NCBI GenBank assembly: GCA_902826455.1
Contig: CADEEV010000001.1
Coordinates: forward strand, 362,983 to 426,982
Length of the DNA: 64,000 nt
From: an uncultured Acidobacteriota bacterium
GTDB taxonomy: Bacteria; Acidobacteriota; Vicinamibacteria; Fen-336
Direction of reading: 5' to 3'
In this document: piece by piece, positions 52,000 through 60,494 of the stretch
Numbering within the stretch: the first letter of the stretch is position 1
How the letters are laid out: every line of letters starts with the position of its first letter
Made by a program: the position numbers and the translations under genes
The notes under the pieces: model-generated
Databases searched by the model: none
The model's input: only the letters and a program-made list of their open reading frames with translations
Told to the model about the DNA's origin: nothing

Positions 52000-52814
52000 C
52001 CCCTCACGACCGCGAGGCCGACCTCGACGCGATCCTCGACGGGATGGGATCGGTCCTGGTGGCCTACAGCGGCGGCGTCGACAGCGCCTACCTCGCGGCC
52101 CGCGCGCACCGTCGCCTGGGCGCCCGCGCCCTCGCCGTCACCGCCGACTCCGAGTCGCTCGCCGCGGCGCAGCGCGAGCGGGCCGTGGCGATCGCGGCCG
52201 AGACCGGGTTCGCCCACCGCGTGATCCGCACCCGCGAGCTCGACGATCCTCTCTACCTGCGCAACGATGCCGATCGTTGCTATCGCTGCAAGACCGAGCT
52301 GTTCGGCCGGCTGCTGCCCCTCGCGGCCTCCCTCGATCTCGCCCACGTCGCGTACGGCCTGATCGTCGACGACATGGCGGACTTCCGGCCCGGCCACCGA
52401 GCCGCGGCCGAGGCCGGCGTGCGCAGCCCGCTCGCCGAAGCGGGCCTGACGAAGCAGGACGTGCGCGCGCTCTCGCGGGAGATGGGTCTTGCGACCTGGG
52501 ACCTGCCGGCGTCGCCGTGCCTGTCGTCGCGACTGCCCTACGGCACCCCGGTCACCCCCGAGGCGCTGCGCCGGGTCGATCGCGCCGAGGCGGCCGTCGC
52601 CGCCCTGGGCTTCCGCGAGTTCCGCGTGCGACATCTCGGGGAGCGCGCCCGCGTCGAGATCGCCCCCGAGGAGCTCGTCCGGGTCGCGGACCCCTCGCTG
52701 CGCGAGACGCTCGCGCGGCTCGTGAAGGCCGCCGGTTACGCCGAGGTCGTGATCGATCCCGAGGGCTACCGGCGCGGCCGACTGAACGAGGCCTTGAGGG
52801 TCCTGCCGGCCTGA
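51996..52814 (+). CDS. larE: LarE-type ATP-dependent sulfur transferase
   Basis: 272 aa PP-loop ATPase. The ATP loop is [14 protein letters not shown] (about 20-33). The cysteines are in [11 protein letters not shown] and in [13 protein letters not shown], the latter being the sacrificial or cluster-binding Cys of LarE. In known LarE proteins the enzyme adenylates and thiolates a pyridinium carboxylate to build the nickel-pincer cofactor; forms with three cysteines can carry a [4Fe-4S] cluster. LarB and LarC are not in the window. Translational overlap with the LysW-like gene suggests a shared job. Confidence 0.9.
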   Translation: MTPHDREADLDAILDGMGSVLVAYSGGVDSAYLAARAHRRLGARALAVTADSESLAAAQRERAVAIAAETGFAHRVIRTRELDDPLYLRNDADRCYRCKTELFGRLLPLAASLDLAHVAYGLIVDDMADFRPGHRAAAEAGVRSPLAEAGLTKQDVRALSREMGLATWDLPASPCLSSRLPYGTPVTPEALRRVDRAEAAVAALGFREFRVRHLGERARVEIAPEELVRVADPSLRETLARLVKAAGYAEVVIDPEGYRRGRLNEALRVLPA

Positions 52815-52860
52815 CTCTGGAGTATCATTCGAGCGGGGCGAGGTCGCCCTGGAGGCATTC

Positions 52861-53019
52861 ATGTTCGGTCTCGGTTTTCCTGAACTCCTGCTGATCCTGT
52901 TCATCGTCGTCGTGATCTTCGGCACGAGCCGCATTCCGGAACTCGGCAAGGGCCTGGGCGAGGGCATTCGCAACTTCAAGAAGGCCGTCAAGGACGAAGA
53001 GAAGCCGAAGCAGCCCTGA
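52861..53019 (+). CDS. tatA: Twin-arginine translocase subunit TatA
   Basis: 52 aa. A single N-terminal membrane helix ([15 protein letters not shown]) ends in the FG hinge ([15 protein letters not shown]), followed by the amphipathic helix [14 protein letters not shown] and a short charged tail. It forms the Tat pore for folded proteins. ATG at 52861, 46 bp after larE; GGAGG sits 7 nt upstream. tatB/tatC are not in the window. Confidence 0.95.
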   Translation: MFGLGFPELLLILFIVVVIFGTSRIPELGKGLGEGIRNFKKAVKDEEKPKQP

Positions 53020-53044
53020 AACTACGATCGAGAGAGGTGATGGA

Positions 53045-53599
53045 ATGAGACAACTGGTTCTTGTCGCTGTCCTCGGGATCGCCGCGCTCGTCTCGGCCTG
53101 CGGGGGCAATCCGCCTCCCGCGGCGCAGCCCTCGCGACCCGCCGTGCCCGCGACGCCTCCTCCCGCACCTCCGCCCTCGGCTCCTCGCGACGTCGCCGTG
53201 CAGCAGGACGACTACGCCATGCTGCGCCTCAAGTCCGCCGACGAGATCGACCGCATGGGCCTGCTGACCGACGTGCGCTTCGAGTTCGACAGCGCCGAGA
53301 TCCGCGAGGCCGACCGTTCCGTGATCGCGAAGAACGCCGAGGTCCTCAAGAAGTTCGACTTCCTGAAGATCACGGTCGAAGGCCATTGCGACGAGCGCGG
53401 CACCGTCGAGTACAACCTCGCCCTCGGCGATCGACGCGCCAAGGCCGTGAGCGAGTACCTCGTCTCCCTGGGCGTTCCGGCCGAGCGCCTGAAGACGGTC
53501 TCGTACGGCAAGGAGGTTCCCGTGTGCCAGGAAGCCTCCGAGGATTGCTGGGCGCGCAACCGCCGCGCGAAGAACACCGTCACCGGCAAGACGAAGTAA
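53045..53599 (+). CDS. pal: Peptidoglycan-associated lipoprotein Pal
   Basis: 184 aa. Lipobox ALVSAC (Cys about residue 19), Pro-rich linker (about 22-48), and OmpA-like domain: LLTDVRFEFDSAEIR, ITVEGHCDERGTVEYNLALGDRRA and VSYGKEVPVCQEASEDCWARNRRA, all typical of Pal. It tethers the outer membrane to peptidoglycan through the Tol system. It starts 25 bp after tatA with GAGAGGTGATGG upstream and probably shares its transcript; TolB and TolA are not here. Confidence 0.94.
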   Translation: MRQLVLVAVLGIAALVSACGGNPPPAAQPSRPAVPATPPPAPPPSAPRDVAVQQDDYAMLRLKSADEIDRMGLLTDVRFEFDSAEIREADRSVIAKNAEVLKKFDFLKITVEGHCDERGTVEYNLALGDRRAKAVSEYLVSLGVPAERLKTVSYGKEVPVCQEASEDCWARNRRAKNTVTGKTK

Positions 53600-53645
53600 G
53601 CGAAGCGCCGGCGCGCGAAGAATTCTCATCGCGGGGTTTTGCAGG

Positions 53646-53651
53646 TAGAAT
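53646..53651 (+). promoter_or_regulatory. Probable -10 element of the second Ser/Thr kinase gene
   Basis: TAGAAT, with TTCTCA 17 bp upstream as a weak -35. The leader would be about 15 nt and has no ribosome-binding site. Confidence 0.45.
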
Positions 53652-53672
53652 TCCGCCCGCAACGCCCCTGCG

Positions 53673-56108
53673 ATGAGCGACTCCGAACCCAAGTCCGAAC
53701 CGTCTGCGCCCAGCGCTCCCATCAAGGAGCTCACGGGACGGATCGGCAAGTACGACATCCTGTCGCCCCTGGGAAAAGGGGCGATGGGCATGGTCTACCT
53801 CGCCCACGACACGGTCCTCGAGCGCGACGTCGCCCTCAAGGTCATGGTGTCGAACATCGCCGACGACCCTGAGCTGAACGAGCGCTTCAAGCGCGAAGCG
53901 AAGGCCGTCGCGAAGATGACCCACCCGAACGTGGTGAACGTCTTCGACCTGGGCAACCACACCGACGGCTCGCCCTTCATCGCGATGGAGCTGCTGAAGG
54001 GCATGGACCTCCAGAAGGCGGTGCGCACGCCGCCTCCCATGTCCCTCGACCGCAAGGTCTCGACGATCGTCCAGGTGCTCGCGGGTCTCGCCCACGCCCA
54101 CCAGGCCGGCATCGTCCACCGCGACATCAAGCCCGCGAACATCTTCATCAACCACGACGGCACGGTGAAGATCATGGACTTCGGCGTCGCGCGGCTCACC
54201 ACCGCGTCGATGACGGGCACCGGCAACATCGTCGGCACCGCCGACTACATGTCGCCCGAGCAGGTGAAGGGCGCCAAGGTCGACGGCCGCAGCGACCTGT
54301 TCAGCGTCGGCTGCATGCTCTACGAGCTGATGGCCGGGCGCCGCCCGTTCCACTCCGAGAACCTCATGGCGATCTTCTACAAGATCACCCACGAGGAGCC
54401 GAACTACGACCTCATCCCGCAGGGCGCCGACTACGACGCGCTCCTGCCGATCCTGAAGAAGTCGCTCTCGAAGAGCCTGGACGAGCGCTACCAGACCGCC
54501 TACGACTTCGCCGTCGACCTGCGCGAGTACCTGAAGAGCCACGCGACCTCGGAGACCGGGGCCCACGCCCTCGAGGGTCTCGTCGATCTCGAGCCGCCGC
54601 CGTCGACGCCCCCCCAGTCCCTGAGCGACGCCATGGGCCCGACCCTGGTGGGAGCCGACGAGCTGGGCGGCGGCACGATGGACCTGAGCAGCGCCGCGAC
54701 CGCACGGGGCGCCGGCGCCACCGCCCCCGGACGCCAGGGCACGCTGCGCGGCAAGACCCTCGTGAGCCCCGGCGCCGCCACGCGTTCGGGCTCGGCGCCC
54801 ACGGTCCTCGGACCGGCGGCCGGCAACCGCGCCGGCGGCGGCGTCGCACCGACCGTCGTGCGGCCGACCCCGGCGCCCCGTCCGGCCCCGCCTCCGCCGG
54901 CCTCGAGCAACACGATCCTCTACGCGATCCTGGGGCTGATGGCGATCAGCATCATCGGCATCGGCGGCTACCTGGTCTTCAAGCCCGAGAAGCAGGCGGT
55001 CGTCAACCAGTTCAACCTGCCCCCGACCACGGTCGCCACCGCCACCCAGCCGACGGCGCCGCCGCCCAGCACCGTGCCGCCGACGACGGCGCCGCCCCCC
55101 ACGTTCGGAACGGTGGAGGGGAAGGCGGCCGCGTCGCTGCGCGGTGCGCAGGGCGCCTTCTCCCAGGGCGACTACGACCGCGCCCTGAGCCTCGCCCAGT
55201 CGGCGCTGCGCGAAGATCCCGGCAACGACACGGCGAAGCGCATCGTGGAGAACTCCTCGAACGGCCAGAAGGCCGCCGCCCACTTCCGCGCGGCCGAGGG
55301 CTTCATCGGCAGCGGCGATTTCGCCCGGGCGACCAGCGAGGCCGACGAGGGCCGCAAGGTCGCGCCCTGGGACTCCCGCGGGCCCGGCCTGATGACGCGC
55401 ATCGACGACGCGCGCCGCCGCGCCGAGCAGCAGGCCGAGACCCAGAAGGCGCAGCAGGCGGCCTCGGCGCGGACCGCGCAGATCACCGACCTGCTCAACA
55501 GGGCCGACGGCGCGCTCTCGGACCAGAAGTACGACGCGGCCATCTCGTTGTTCGACTCGGTGCTCGCCCTGGACTCGGCCAACCAGCGCGCGATCCTGGG
55601 GAAGTCGAGCTCGATCCAGGCGCGCGCCATGGCGCAGGCGTCCCAGGCGGGTCCCCGGCTTCCCAGCGGCAAGACCTTCCAGGCGAGCAAGACGACGGCG
55701 ACGGCCGCCGACGCGGGCGGCGGGAACGTTCCGCCCGGCTTCGAGGAATCGGCGGGCGTGGGCTCGAAGAAGGGCACCCAGGCGGCCGAGCTCCCCGGCA
55801 GGATCACCTTCGACGTGTCGCCGGACGTGGTGAAGGCCGGCGAAGGCTACAGCGTGAAGATCTCGCTGCAGAACGAGGGCGCCGCGCCGATCCCGATCAG
55901 CTCGATGAGCCTGACGACCACGGTCAACGGCCGCAAGATCACGGGCCCGGTGCAGCCGCAGGTCAAGGAAGTGGCGCCCCAGCAGAAGGCCCTCGTGTTC
56001 TCCCTCGACGGAAACATTTGGAAAGAGGACACGACCGCGTGGACAATGGAAGTCGTGATACGCACGGCCCGCGGCGAGACGTACAAGAACCAGATCACGT
56101 GGAAGTAG
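53673..56108 (+). CDS. Ser/Thr protein kinase with exported C-terminal domain
   Basis: 811 aa. Kinase domain at about 25-290 with LGKGAMGMVYLA, Lys56 (VALKVM), HRDIKPANI at 149-157, DFGVARL at 169-175 and ADYMSPEQ. A long Pro/Ala/Thr linker holds repeated GPTLVG/APTVL-type segments, followed by one membrane helix (about 412-434, LYAILGLMAISIIGIGGYLV). Outside the membrane come another Pro/Thr linker, TPR-like repeats (about 490-640) and a C-terminal Ig-like domain ending YKNQITWK. It leads an operon with two exported proteins, which may be ligands or targets (inference). Confidence 0.93.
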   Translation: MSDSEPKSEPSAPSAPIKELTGRIGKYDILSPLGKGAMGMVYLAHDTVLERDVALKVMVSNIADDPELNERFKREAKAVAKMTHPNVVNVFDLGNHTDGSPFIAMELLKGMDLQKAVRTPPPMSLDRKVSTIVQVLAGLAHAHQAGIVHRDIKPANIFINHDGTVKIMDFGVARLTTASMTGTGNIVGTADYMSPEQVKGAKVDGRSDLFSVGCMLYELMAGRRPFHSENLMAIFYKITHEEPNYDLIPQGADYDALLPILKKSLSKSLDERYQTAYDFAVDLREYLKSHATSETGAHALEGLVDLEPPPSTPPQSLSDAMGPTLVGADELGGGTMDLSSAATARGAGATAPGRQGTLRGKTLVSPGAATRSGSAPTVLGPAAGNRAGGGVAPTVVRPTPAPRPAPPPPASSNTILYAILGLMAISIIGIGGYLVFKPEKQAVVNQFNLPPTTVATATQPTAPPPSTVPPTTAPPPTFGTVEGKAAASLRGAQGAFSQGDYDRALSLAQSALREDPGNDTAKRIVENSSNGQKAAAHFRAAEGFIGSGDFARATSEADEGRKVAPWDSRGPGLMTRIDDARRRAEQQAETQKAQQAASARTAQITDLLNRADGALSDQKYDAAISLFDSVLALDSANQRAILGKSSSIQARAMAQASQAGPRLPSGKTFQASKTTATAADAGGGNVPPGFEESAGVGSKKGTQAAELPGRITFDVSPDVVKAGEGYSVKISLQNEGAAPIPISSMSLTTTVNGRKITGPVQPQVKEVAPQQKALVFSLDGNIWKEDTTAWTMEVVIRTARGETYKNQITWK

Positions 56109-56113
56109 GCGCC

Positions 56114-56617
56114 ATGCGCATCGCTGCCGCGCTTCTGCTCGTGGCCCTGACGGCGCTCCCCGTCCGCGCCGACGATCCGCCCCAGGTGGAGCACCAGCCC
56201 GTGCCCTGCGCGATCGCGGGCAAGGCCCTGACCCTGTGCGCCACCGTCAGCGACGACAGCGCCGTCGCGAAGTCGCGCCTGTACTTCCGGCGCTCGGGCG
56301 AGGACTTCTACAGCTTCGTCGACATGGAGTTCGCGGGCCTCAGCTACTGCGGCACGATCCCGGGCATCCGCGAAGGCAAGGGCAACGCGATCGAGTACTA
56401 CATCCAGGCCGTGGACGACCAGTACCAGCCCCAGCGCACGAGCACGTACCAGATGAACATCCAGCCCGAGGGCGTCTGCGAATTCCCGCCCATCCAGAAG
56501 GACGCGGCCAAGGCCGCCTCCATCCGGGTCTACGCGACCAACAAGAAGCAGGGCAAGAAACTGGACGACGCTTTCATCCTGAGCGGCGTCAGCTTTGTTC
56601 CCGTCCTCAGCAAGTAG
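56114..56617 (+). CDS. Small secreted protein in kinase operon
   Basis: 167 aa, 5 bp after the kinase gene. Signal peptide (AALLLVALTALPVRA). The mature part resembles a fibronectin/Ig-like surface domain: KSRLYFRRSGEDFYSFVDME and NAIEYYIQAVDDQYQPQRT, with four Cys that could form two disulfides. Its last segment (LDDAFILSGVSFVPVLSK) is short and hydrophobic. Family unknown to me; the position suggests a role in envelope sensing with the kinase. Confidence 0.75.
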   Translation: MRIAAALLLVALTALPVRADDPPQVEHQPVPCAIAGKALTLCATVSDDSAVAKSRLYFRRSGEDFYSFVDMEFAGLSYCGTIPGIREGKGNAIEYYIQAVDDQYQPQRTSTYQMNIQPEGVCEFPPIQKDAAKAASIRVYATNKKQGKKLDDAFILSGVSFVPVLSK

Positions 56618-57425
56618 CCGGGCCGCACTCCTCGCGGTCCTCTGGCTGCCTGCCGCTCCGGTGCTGGCCGAGGCGCGCCTCGAGATCGCCGGCGTGGTGC
56701 AGAGCGCGAGCGAAGAGGCGGTCGAGATCCGCGTCGACCTGACGAACCGGGGACCCCAGGCCGCCGACGAGATCAAGGTCGCGGGCTCGTTGTTCGATCG
56801 GGACGAGGAGGGGCGCCTCGACGGAGCCCTCGCCGTCGGCGCGACGCGCGGCGTCACGCTGCGCTTCCCGGCCGGAGAGGCGGTTCCGGGCACCCACGCC
56901 GTCGCGCTCATGCTGGACTACCGCACCGTCGCCCCGGGCAGCGTCGCCACGTTCAGCCAGCCGGCATGGGTGCTGGTGGCCTTCGGCGGCCATGGCGAGC
57001 CCCCCGTGAAGATCCGCCTTTCCGACGCGCGCCTCGACGTCGCCGGCCGTCTCGACGTGGCCCTGGAGAGCGCCGACGGCGCGGCCCACAGCGTGCGCGT
57101 CACGGTCACGACGCCGCGCGTGCTGCGCGCGTCGCCCGTCGACCGCGTCGTGCAAGTGCCGGCGCGGGGCAGCGTCACGCTGCCGGTGGAGCTGTTCCGC
57201 GTCGACGCCCCGTGGGGATCGCGTCAGGGCCTGCTCGTCGTCGCGCGCGACGACAGCGGGCCGTTGCGGCGCACGGCGGTGGCGGCCGGCTCGGCCCAGG
57301 TCGGCGCGGATCCGGCGCGTCTGCCGCGACTGCGCCGGGCCCTGATCGGGGTCGCCTGCCTGCTCCTCGCCGGAGCCGTCGCGGCCGAGGTGGCGCGGCG
57401 CCGCGCGACGTCCGCGGCGGTCTGA
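56595..57425 (+). CDS. Exported protein with C-terminal membrane anchor
   Basis: 276 aa. TTG start at 56595 lies 23 bp inside the previous gene. Signal peptide (ALLAVLWLPAAPVLA), two beta-rich domains with patterns such as IRVDLTNRGPQAADEIKVAG and VPARGSVTLPVELF reminiscent of NEW3/CARDB-type Ig-like folds, then one C-terminal membrane helix (ALIGVACLLLAGAVAAEVA) and a short basic tail. Likely anchored in the inner membrane facing the periplasm. Third gene of the kinase operon. Confidence 0.72.
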   Translation: MFPSSASSRAALLAVLWLPAAPVLAEARLEIAGVVQSASEEAVEIRVDLTNRGPQAADEIKVAGSLFDRDEEGRLDGALAVGATRGVTLRFPAGEAVPGTHAVALMLDYRTVAPGSVATFSQPAWVLVAFGGHGEPPVKIRLSDARLDVAGRLDVALESADGAAHSVRVTVTTPRVLRASPVDRVVQVPARGSVTLPVELFRVDAPWGSRQGLLVVARDDSGPLRRTAVAAGSAQVGADPARLPRLRRALIGVACLLLAGAVAAEVARRRATSAAV

Positions 57426-57488
57426 CGGGCGCGTCGCTGTGTTATGGTTCCGAGCATCGCTTTCTGAAGTTCTGAGGAGGAAGAACCC

Positions 57489-58265
57489 GTGGATCTCCTG
57501 AACGCCCTGTTCCGGTGGCTGCACATCCTCGCCGGCATCATCTGGATCGGCATGCTGTACTTCTTCAACTTCGTCAACGGTCCGCTCCAGGGAACCCTGG
57601 ACGGCGACACGAAGAAGAAGGTCAATCCGGAGCTGCTGCCGCGCGCGCTGTGGTGGTTCCGCTGGGGCGCCGCGTGGACCTGGGCGACCGGCGTGCTGCT
57701 GCTGATGCTCGTCTTCTACCACGGCGGCCTGATGTTCGACGGCGACGGCCAGTGGACCACGGGCGCGGGCGTCATGGTCGCCTTCGTGTTCGTGGCGCCC
57801 TTCGTGTACGACGCGCTCCACAAGAGCCCCCTCGGCAAGGACCCGAAGAGCTTCGGCGCGGTCGCGTTCGTCCTGGCCGCCGTGACGATCGCGCTCATGG
57901 CGCTGTGGGGCGGCTTCAGCTACCGGGCGTACAACATCCACGTGGCCGCGACGTTCGGCACGATCATGGCGTTCAACGTGTGGTTCCGGATCTGGCCCGC
58001 GCAGCAGAAGATCATCACGGCCGTGAAGGCCGGCACGCCGCCCGACGCGGCCCTCGTGGCCCTGGCCGGGGCCCGTTCGCGCCACAACACCTACATGTCC
58101 GTGCCGCTCGTCTGGGGCATGATCAACCAGCACACACCCACCGTTGGAACGGGCGTCGGCATCCCGTCGAACTACGGGTTCGTCCTGTTCCTGGTCGTGA
58201 CGCTGGTGTCCTGGCACCTGGTGTGGCAGCTCTACAGGCGCGCCGGGAAGGTCAAGGGCTTCTAA
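57489..58265 (+). CDS. PuuD-like (urate oxidase N-terminal family) membrane protein
   Basis: 258 aa, about seven to eight membrane helices. WLHILAGIIWIGMLYFFNFV is the start of the PuuD/urate-oxidase-N family, with conserved His residues there, in YNIHVAATFG and in SRHNTYMSVPLVWGM. Canonical PuuD has a C-terminal cytochrome c domain that this protein lacks (no CxxCH). Urate oxidation is therefore uncertain; it may be a related electron-transfer membrane protein. GTG start with GAGGAGG 9 nt upstream. Confidence 0.8.
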   Translation: MDLLNALFRWLHILAGIIWIGMLYFFNFVNGPLQGTLDGDTKKKVNPELLPRALWWFRWGAAWTWATGVLLLMLVFYHGGLMFDGDGQWTTGAGVMVAFVFVAPFVYDALHKSPLGKDPKSFGAVAFVLAAVTIALMALWGGFSYRAYNIHVAATFGTIMAFNVWFRIWPAQQKIITAVKAGTPPDAALVALAGARSRHNTYMSVPLVWGMINQHTPTVGTGVGIPSNYGFVLFLVVTLVSWHLVWQLYRRAGKVKGF

Positions 58266-58290
58266 GGTCGCAGCCGTCCCCGTTTTCCTC

Positions 58291-58319
58291 TTGACAGGCG
58301 GCAAAGGCACAACTTATGG
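58291..58319 (+). promoter_or_regulatory. Sigma-A promoter of the mini-DnaJ gene
   Basis: TTGACA, 17-bp spacer, TTATGG, ending 10 bases before the ATG at 58330. The leader would be about 4 nt. Confidence 0.6.
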
Positions 58320-58329
58320 TGTGCCGGGG

Positions 58330-58899
58330 ATGGATAAGCCCAAGGACTTCTACCGTGTCCTCGGCGTCGAGCGCAACGCGTCGACGGCGGCCATCCGCCG
58401 CGCCTACCGGCGCCTGGCCAAGCAGTACCACCCCGACTCGTCGCCCGGCGACTCCGTCGAGGCGTTCCGGCAGCTGCAGCAGGCCTACGAGACCCTGACC
58501 GACGCGGAGCGCCGGCAGCGCTACGACGAGACCCTGGGCCAGGGCCGCTTCGAGCCCCTCGCGTGGTCGTTCGTCCGCAGCCCCGCCGCAGGGGACCTGC
58601 GTCGGCCGATCCGTCCCGGCAGCCTGTCGGGAGAGATCCTGCTCACCGCCACCGAGGCGGCCTCGGGCGGTGTCCTTCCTCTCGACCTTCCGCTGCGGGG
58701 GCCATGCCCGGTCTGCGAGGGCACGGGCGGACCGCACTTCGACTGCTACCGCTGCGGCGGCGAGGGCATCGTGGAACGGCGCCTGCCGGTGCCCCTGAAG
58801 ATCCCGGCCGGCGTGCGCGACGGCACGGTCTTCCAGGTGAGCCTCGACGAGCCGGGCGTCGTGTCGGTGCTGTTGACCGTCCACCTGCGACCGCTCTAG
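58330..58899 (+). CDS. DnaJ-like protein with reduced zinc finger
   Basis: 189 aa. J domain at about 5-70 with the essential HPD in AKQYHPDSSPGD and DFYRVLGVERNAS at its start. The rest keeps only two of the four Cys repeats of DnaJ (CPVCEGTG and CYRCGGEG) and one beta domain (VPLKIPAGVRDGTVFQVS), less than half the normal C-terminal part. It is a compact J-protein, probably a specialised DnaK co-chaperone. The ATG at 58330 follows its promoter; an upstream TTG would fall in the promoter itself. Confidence 0.88.
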   Translation: MDKPKDFYRVLGVERNASTAAIRRAYRRLAKQYHPDSSPGDSVEAFRQLQQAYETLTDAERRQRYDETLGQGRFEPLAWSFVRSPAAGDLRRPIRPGSLSGEILLTATEAASGGVLPLDLPLRGPCPVCEGTGGPHFDCYRCGGEGIVERRLPVPLKIPAGVRDGTVFQVSLDEPGVVSVLLTVHLRPL

Positions 58900-58920
58900 A
58901 GCGCTTCCGCGTCGCGGGTT

Positions 58921-58948
58921 TTGCGCGCACGGCCCCCCGGCCGATAAT
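58921..58948 (+). promoter_or_regulatory. Promoter of gmhA, leaderless
   Basis: TTGCGC, 16-bp spacer, GATAAT. Transcription would start at the gmhA ATG (58957) itself; no ribosome-binding site is present. Confidence 0.5.
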
Positions 58949-58956
58949 CACCGCGC

Positions 58957-59529
58957 ATGGATGAAGCGGGAATCAGGCAGATCGCAGCCCAGAGCGCGGC
59001 CATCAAGCAGCGCTTCTTCGACGAGAACGCGCGGCTGCTCCTCGAGGTCGGTCAACGCATCACGGAGTGCCTGCGCTCGGGCGGCAAGGTCCTCACCTTC
59101 GGCAACGGGGGCTCGGCGGCCGACGCCCAGCACTTCGCCGGCGAGCTAGTCGGCCGCTTCCTGAGGGACCGCGCCGGGCTGCCGGCCCTGGCCCTCACCA
59201 CCGACCCGTCGGTGATCACCGCGATCGGCAACGACATGGGCTTCGACGCGATCTTCCGGCGGCAGCTCGAGGCTCACGGCCGGCCGGGCGACGTCGCGGT
59301 GGGCATCAGCACCTCCGGCCGGTCGCCCAACGTCGTCGAGGCCATGCGCCTCGCGAGGCATCGTGGCCTGCTGACCGTCGGCATGTCCGGGGGCGGCGGC
59401 GGCCGCCTCGGCGGCCTCGTCCACTACCTCATCGACGTGCCGAGCGACGAGACCCCGCGCATCCAGGAGGTCCACGGGATGGTCGTCCACATCCTGTGTC
59501 AGCTCGTCGAAGAGGCCATGACCCGTTGA
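58957..59529 (+). CDS. gmhA: Sedoheptulose-7-phosphate isomerase GmhA
   Basis: 190 aa SIS-domain enzyme starting the ADP-heptose route for LPS inner core. Hallmarks: VLTFGNGGSAADAQHFAGELVGRF (zinc His and substrate loop), ALTTDPSVITAIGND, VGISTSGRSPNVVEAM and the C-terminal DETPRIQEVHGMVVHILC with a second His. Complete. Its stop overlaps the TTG of the next gene, which is unlike any usual heptose-pathway partner. Confidence 0.95.
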   Translation: MDEAGIRQIAAQSAAIKQRFFDENARLLLEVGQRITECLRSGGKVLTFGNGGSAADAQHFAGELVGRFLRDRAGLPALALTTDPSVITAIGNDMGFDAIFRRQLEAHGRPGDVAVGISTSGRSPNVVEAMRLARHRGLLTVGMSGGGGGRLGGLVHYLIDVPSDETPRIQEVHGMVVHILCQLVEEAMTR

Positions 59530-60494
59530 CGAAACGCCCGCGACGCGCGAAGCCCGTCGCCCCGCTCGCCCTCGACGCGGTCCGCACCTATCCCCTGGCC
59601 GGCCGCAAGAGCAAGGTCACGCTGAAGGACTTCGGTCGTCCGCATCGCGCCGGGGCGCGCACCGCCGAGTTCCTCGAGTCGCTTCCGAAGATCCTGGGCG
59701 GCGAGACGCTGCGTGCCGTGGCCGCGGAAGTGATCCGCGCCCGCAAGCGCCGGCGCCCGATCCTCTGGGGGCTCGGCGCCCACGTGATCAAGGTGGGCCT
59801 GTCGCCGTTGATCATCGACCTTATGGAGCGCGGCTACGTGACGGGCCTCGCTCTGAACGGCGCCGGGATCGTCCACGACTTCGAGCTCGCCGTCGCCGGC
59901 CAGACGTCCGAGGAGGTCGCCGACGGCCTGGGCTCCGGCGCCTTCGGCATGGCGCGCGAGACCGGCGCCGAGATCAACGCGGCGATCGTGGTCGGCGACC
60001 GGGACGGCTTCGGCATCGGAGCCTCTCTCGGCCGCTACCTGGCCCAACGGCGGCCCAAGCACCTGTCGATCAGCCTGCTGGCGGCGGCCTGGCGCCTCGG
60101 CCTGCCCGCCACGGTCCACGTGGCGATCGGCACCGACATCGTCCACATGCACCCGGCGTGCGACCCGGCCGCCGTGGGCCGTGGCAGCCATCTCGACTTC
60201 CGCACGTTCTCGGCCCACGTCGCACGCCTGGGCGGCGGCGGCGTGTACCTGAACGTGGGCTCGGCCGTGCTGCTGCCCGAGGTGTTCCTGAAGGCCGTGA
60301 CGCTGTCTCGCAACCTGGGCCACGATCTCACCGACTTCGCCACGGCCAACCTGGACTTCATCCAGTCCTACCGGCCGAACGCGAACGTCGTCTCCCGGCC
60401 CACGCGCGGCGTCGGCCGCGGCTACAGCCTCACCGGCCACCACGAGATCCTGGTGCCGCTGCTCGCCGCGGCGCTCGTCGAAGCGGACCGCTAG
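59526..60494 (+). CDS. Deoxyhypusine synthase-like protein of unknown function
   Basis: 322 aa. The core ILWGLGAHVIKVGLSPLIID and LALNGAGIVHDFELAVAG recall the NAD-binding fold of deoxyhypusine synthase/homospermidine synthase-like proteins. The catalytic Lys loop of true DHS (GGGVAKH) is not found: the corresponding place reads LGGGGVYLNVGSAVLLPE. Bacteria lack eIF5A, so it must do something else. It has several His residues (VHVAIGTDIVHMHPACD) that could bind metal. TTG start overlaps the gmhA stop, so it may belong to the heptose/LPS sugar theme. Confidence 0.8.
   Translation: MTKRPRRAKPVAPLALDAVRTYPLAGRKSKVTLKDFGRPHRAGARTAEFLESLPKILGGETLRAVAAEVIRARKRRRPILWGLGAHVIKVGLSPLIIDLMERGYVTGLALNGAGIVHDFELAVAGQTSEEVADGLGSGAFGMARETGAEINAAIVVGDRDGFGIGASLGRYLAQRRPKHLSISLLAAAWRLGLPATVHVAIGTDIVHMHPACDPAAVGRGSHLDFRTFSAHVARLGGGGVYLNVGSAVLLPEVFLKAVTLSRNLGHDLTDFATANLDFIQSYRPNANVVSRPTRGVGRGYSLTGHHEILVPLLAAALVEADR

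Noticed and set aside
58291-58329. Upstream TTG as start of the mini-DnaJ protein
   Set aside because: This TTG is the -35 of the best promoter, and the J domain begins directly after the ATG at 58330.
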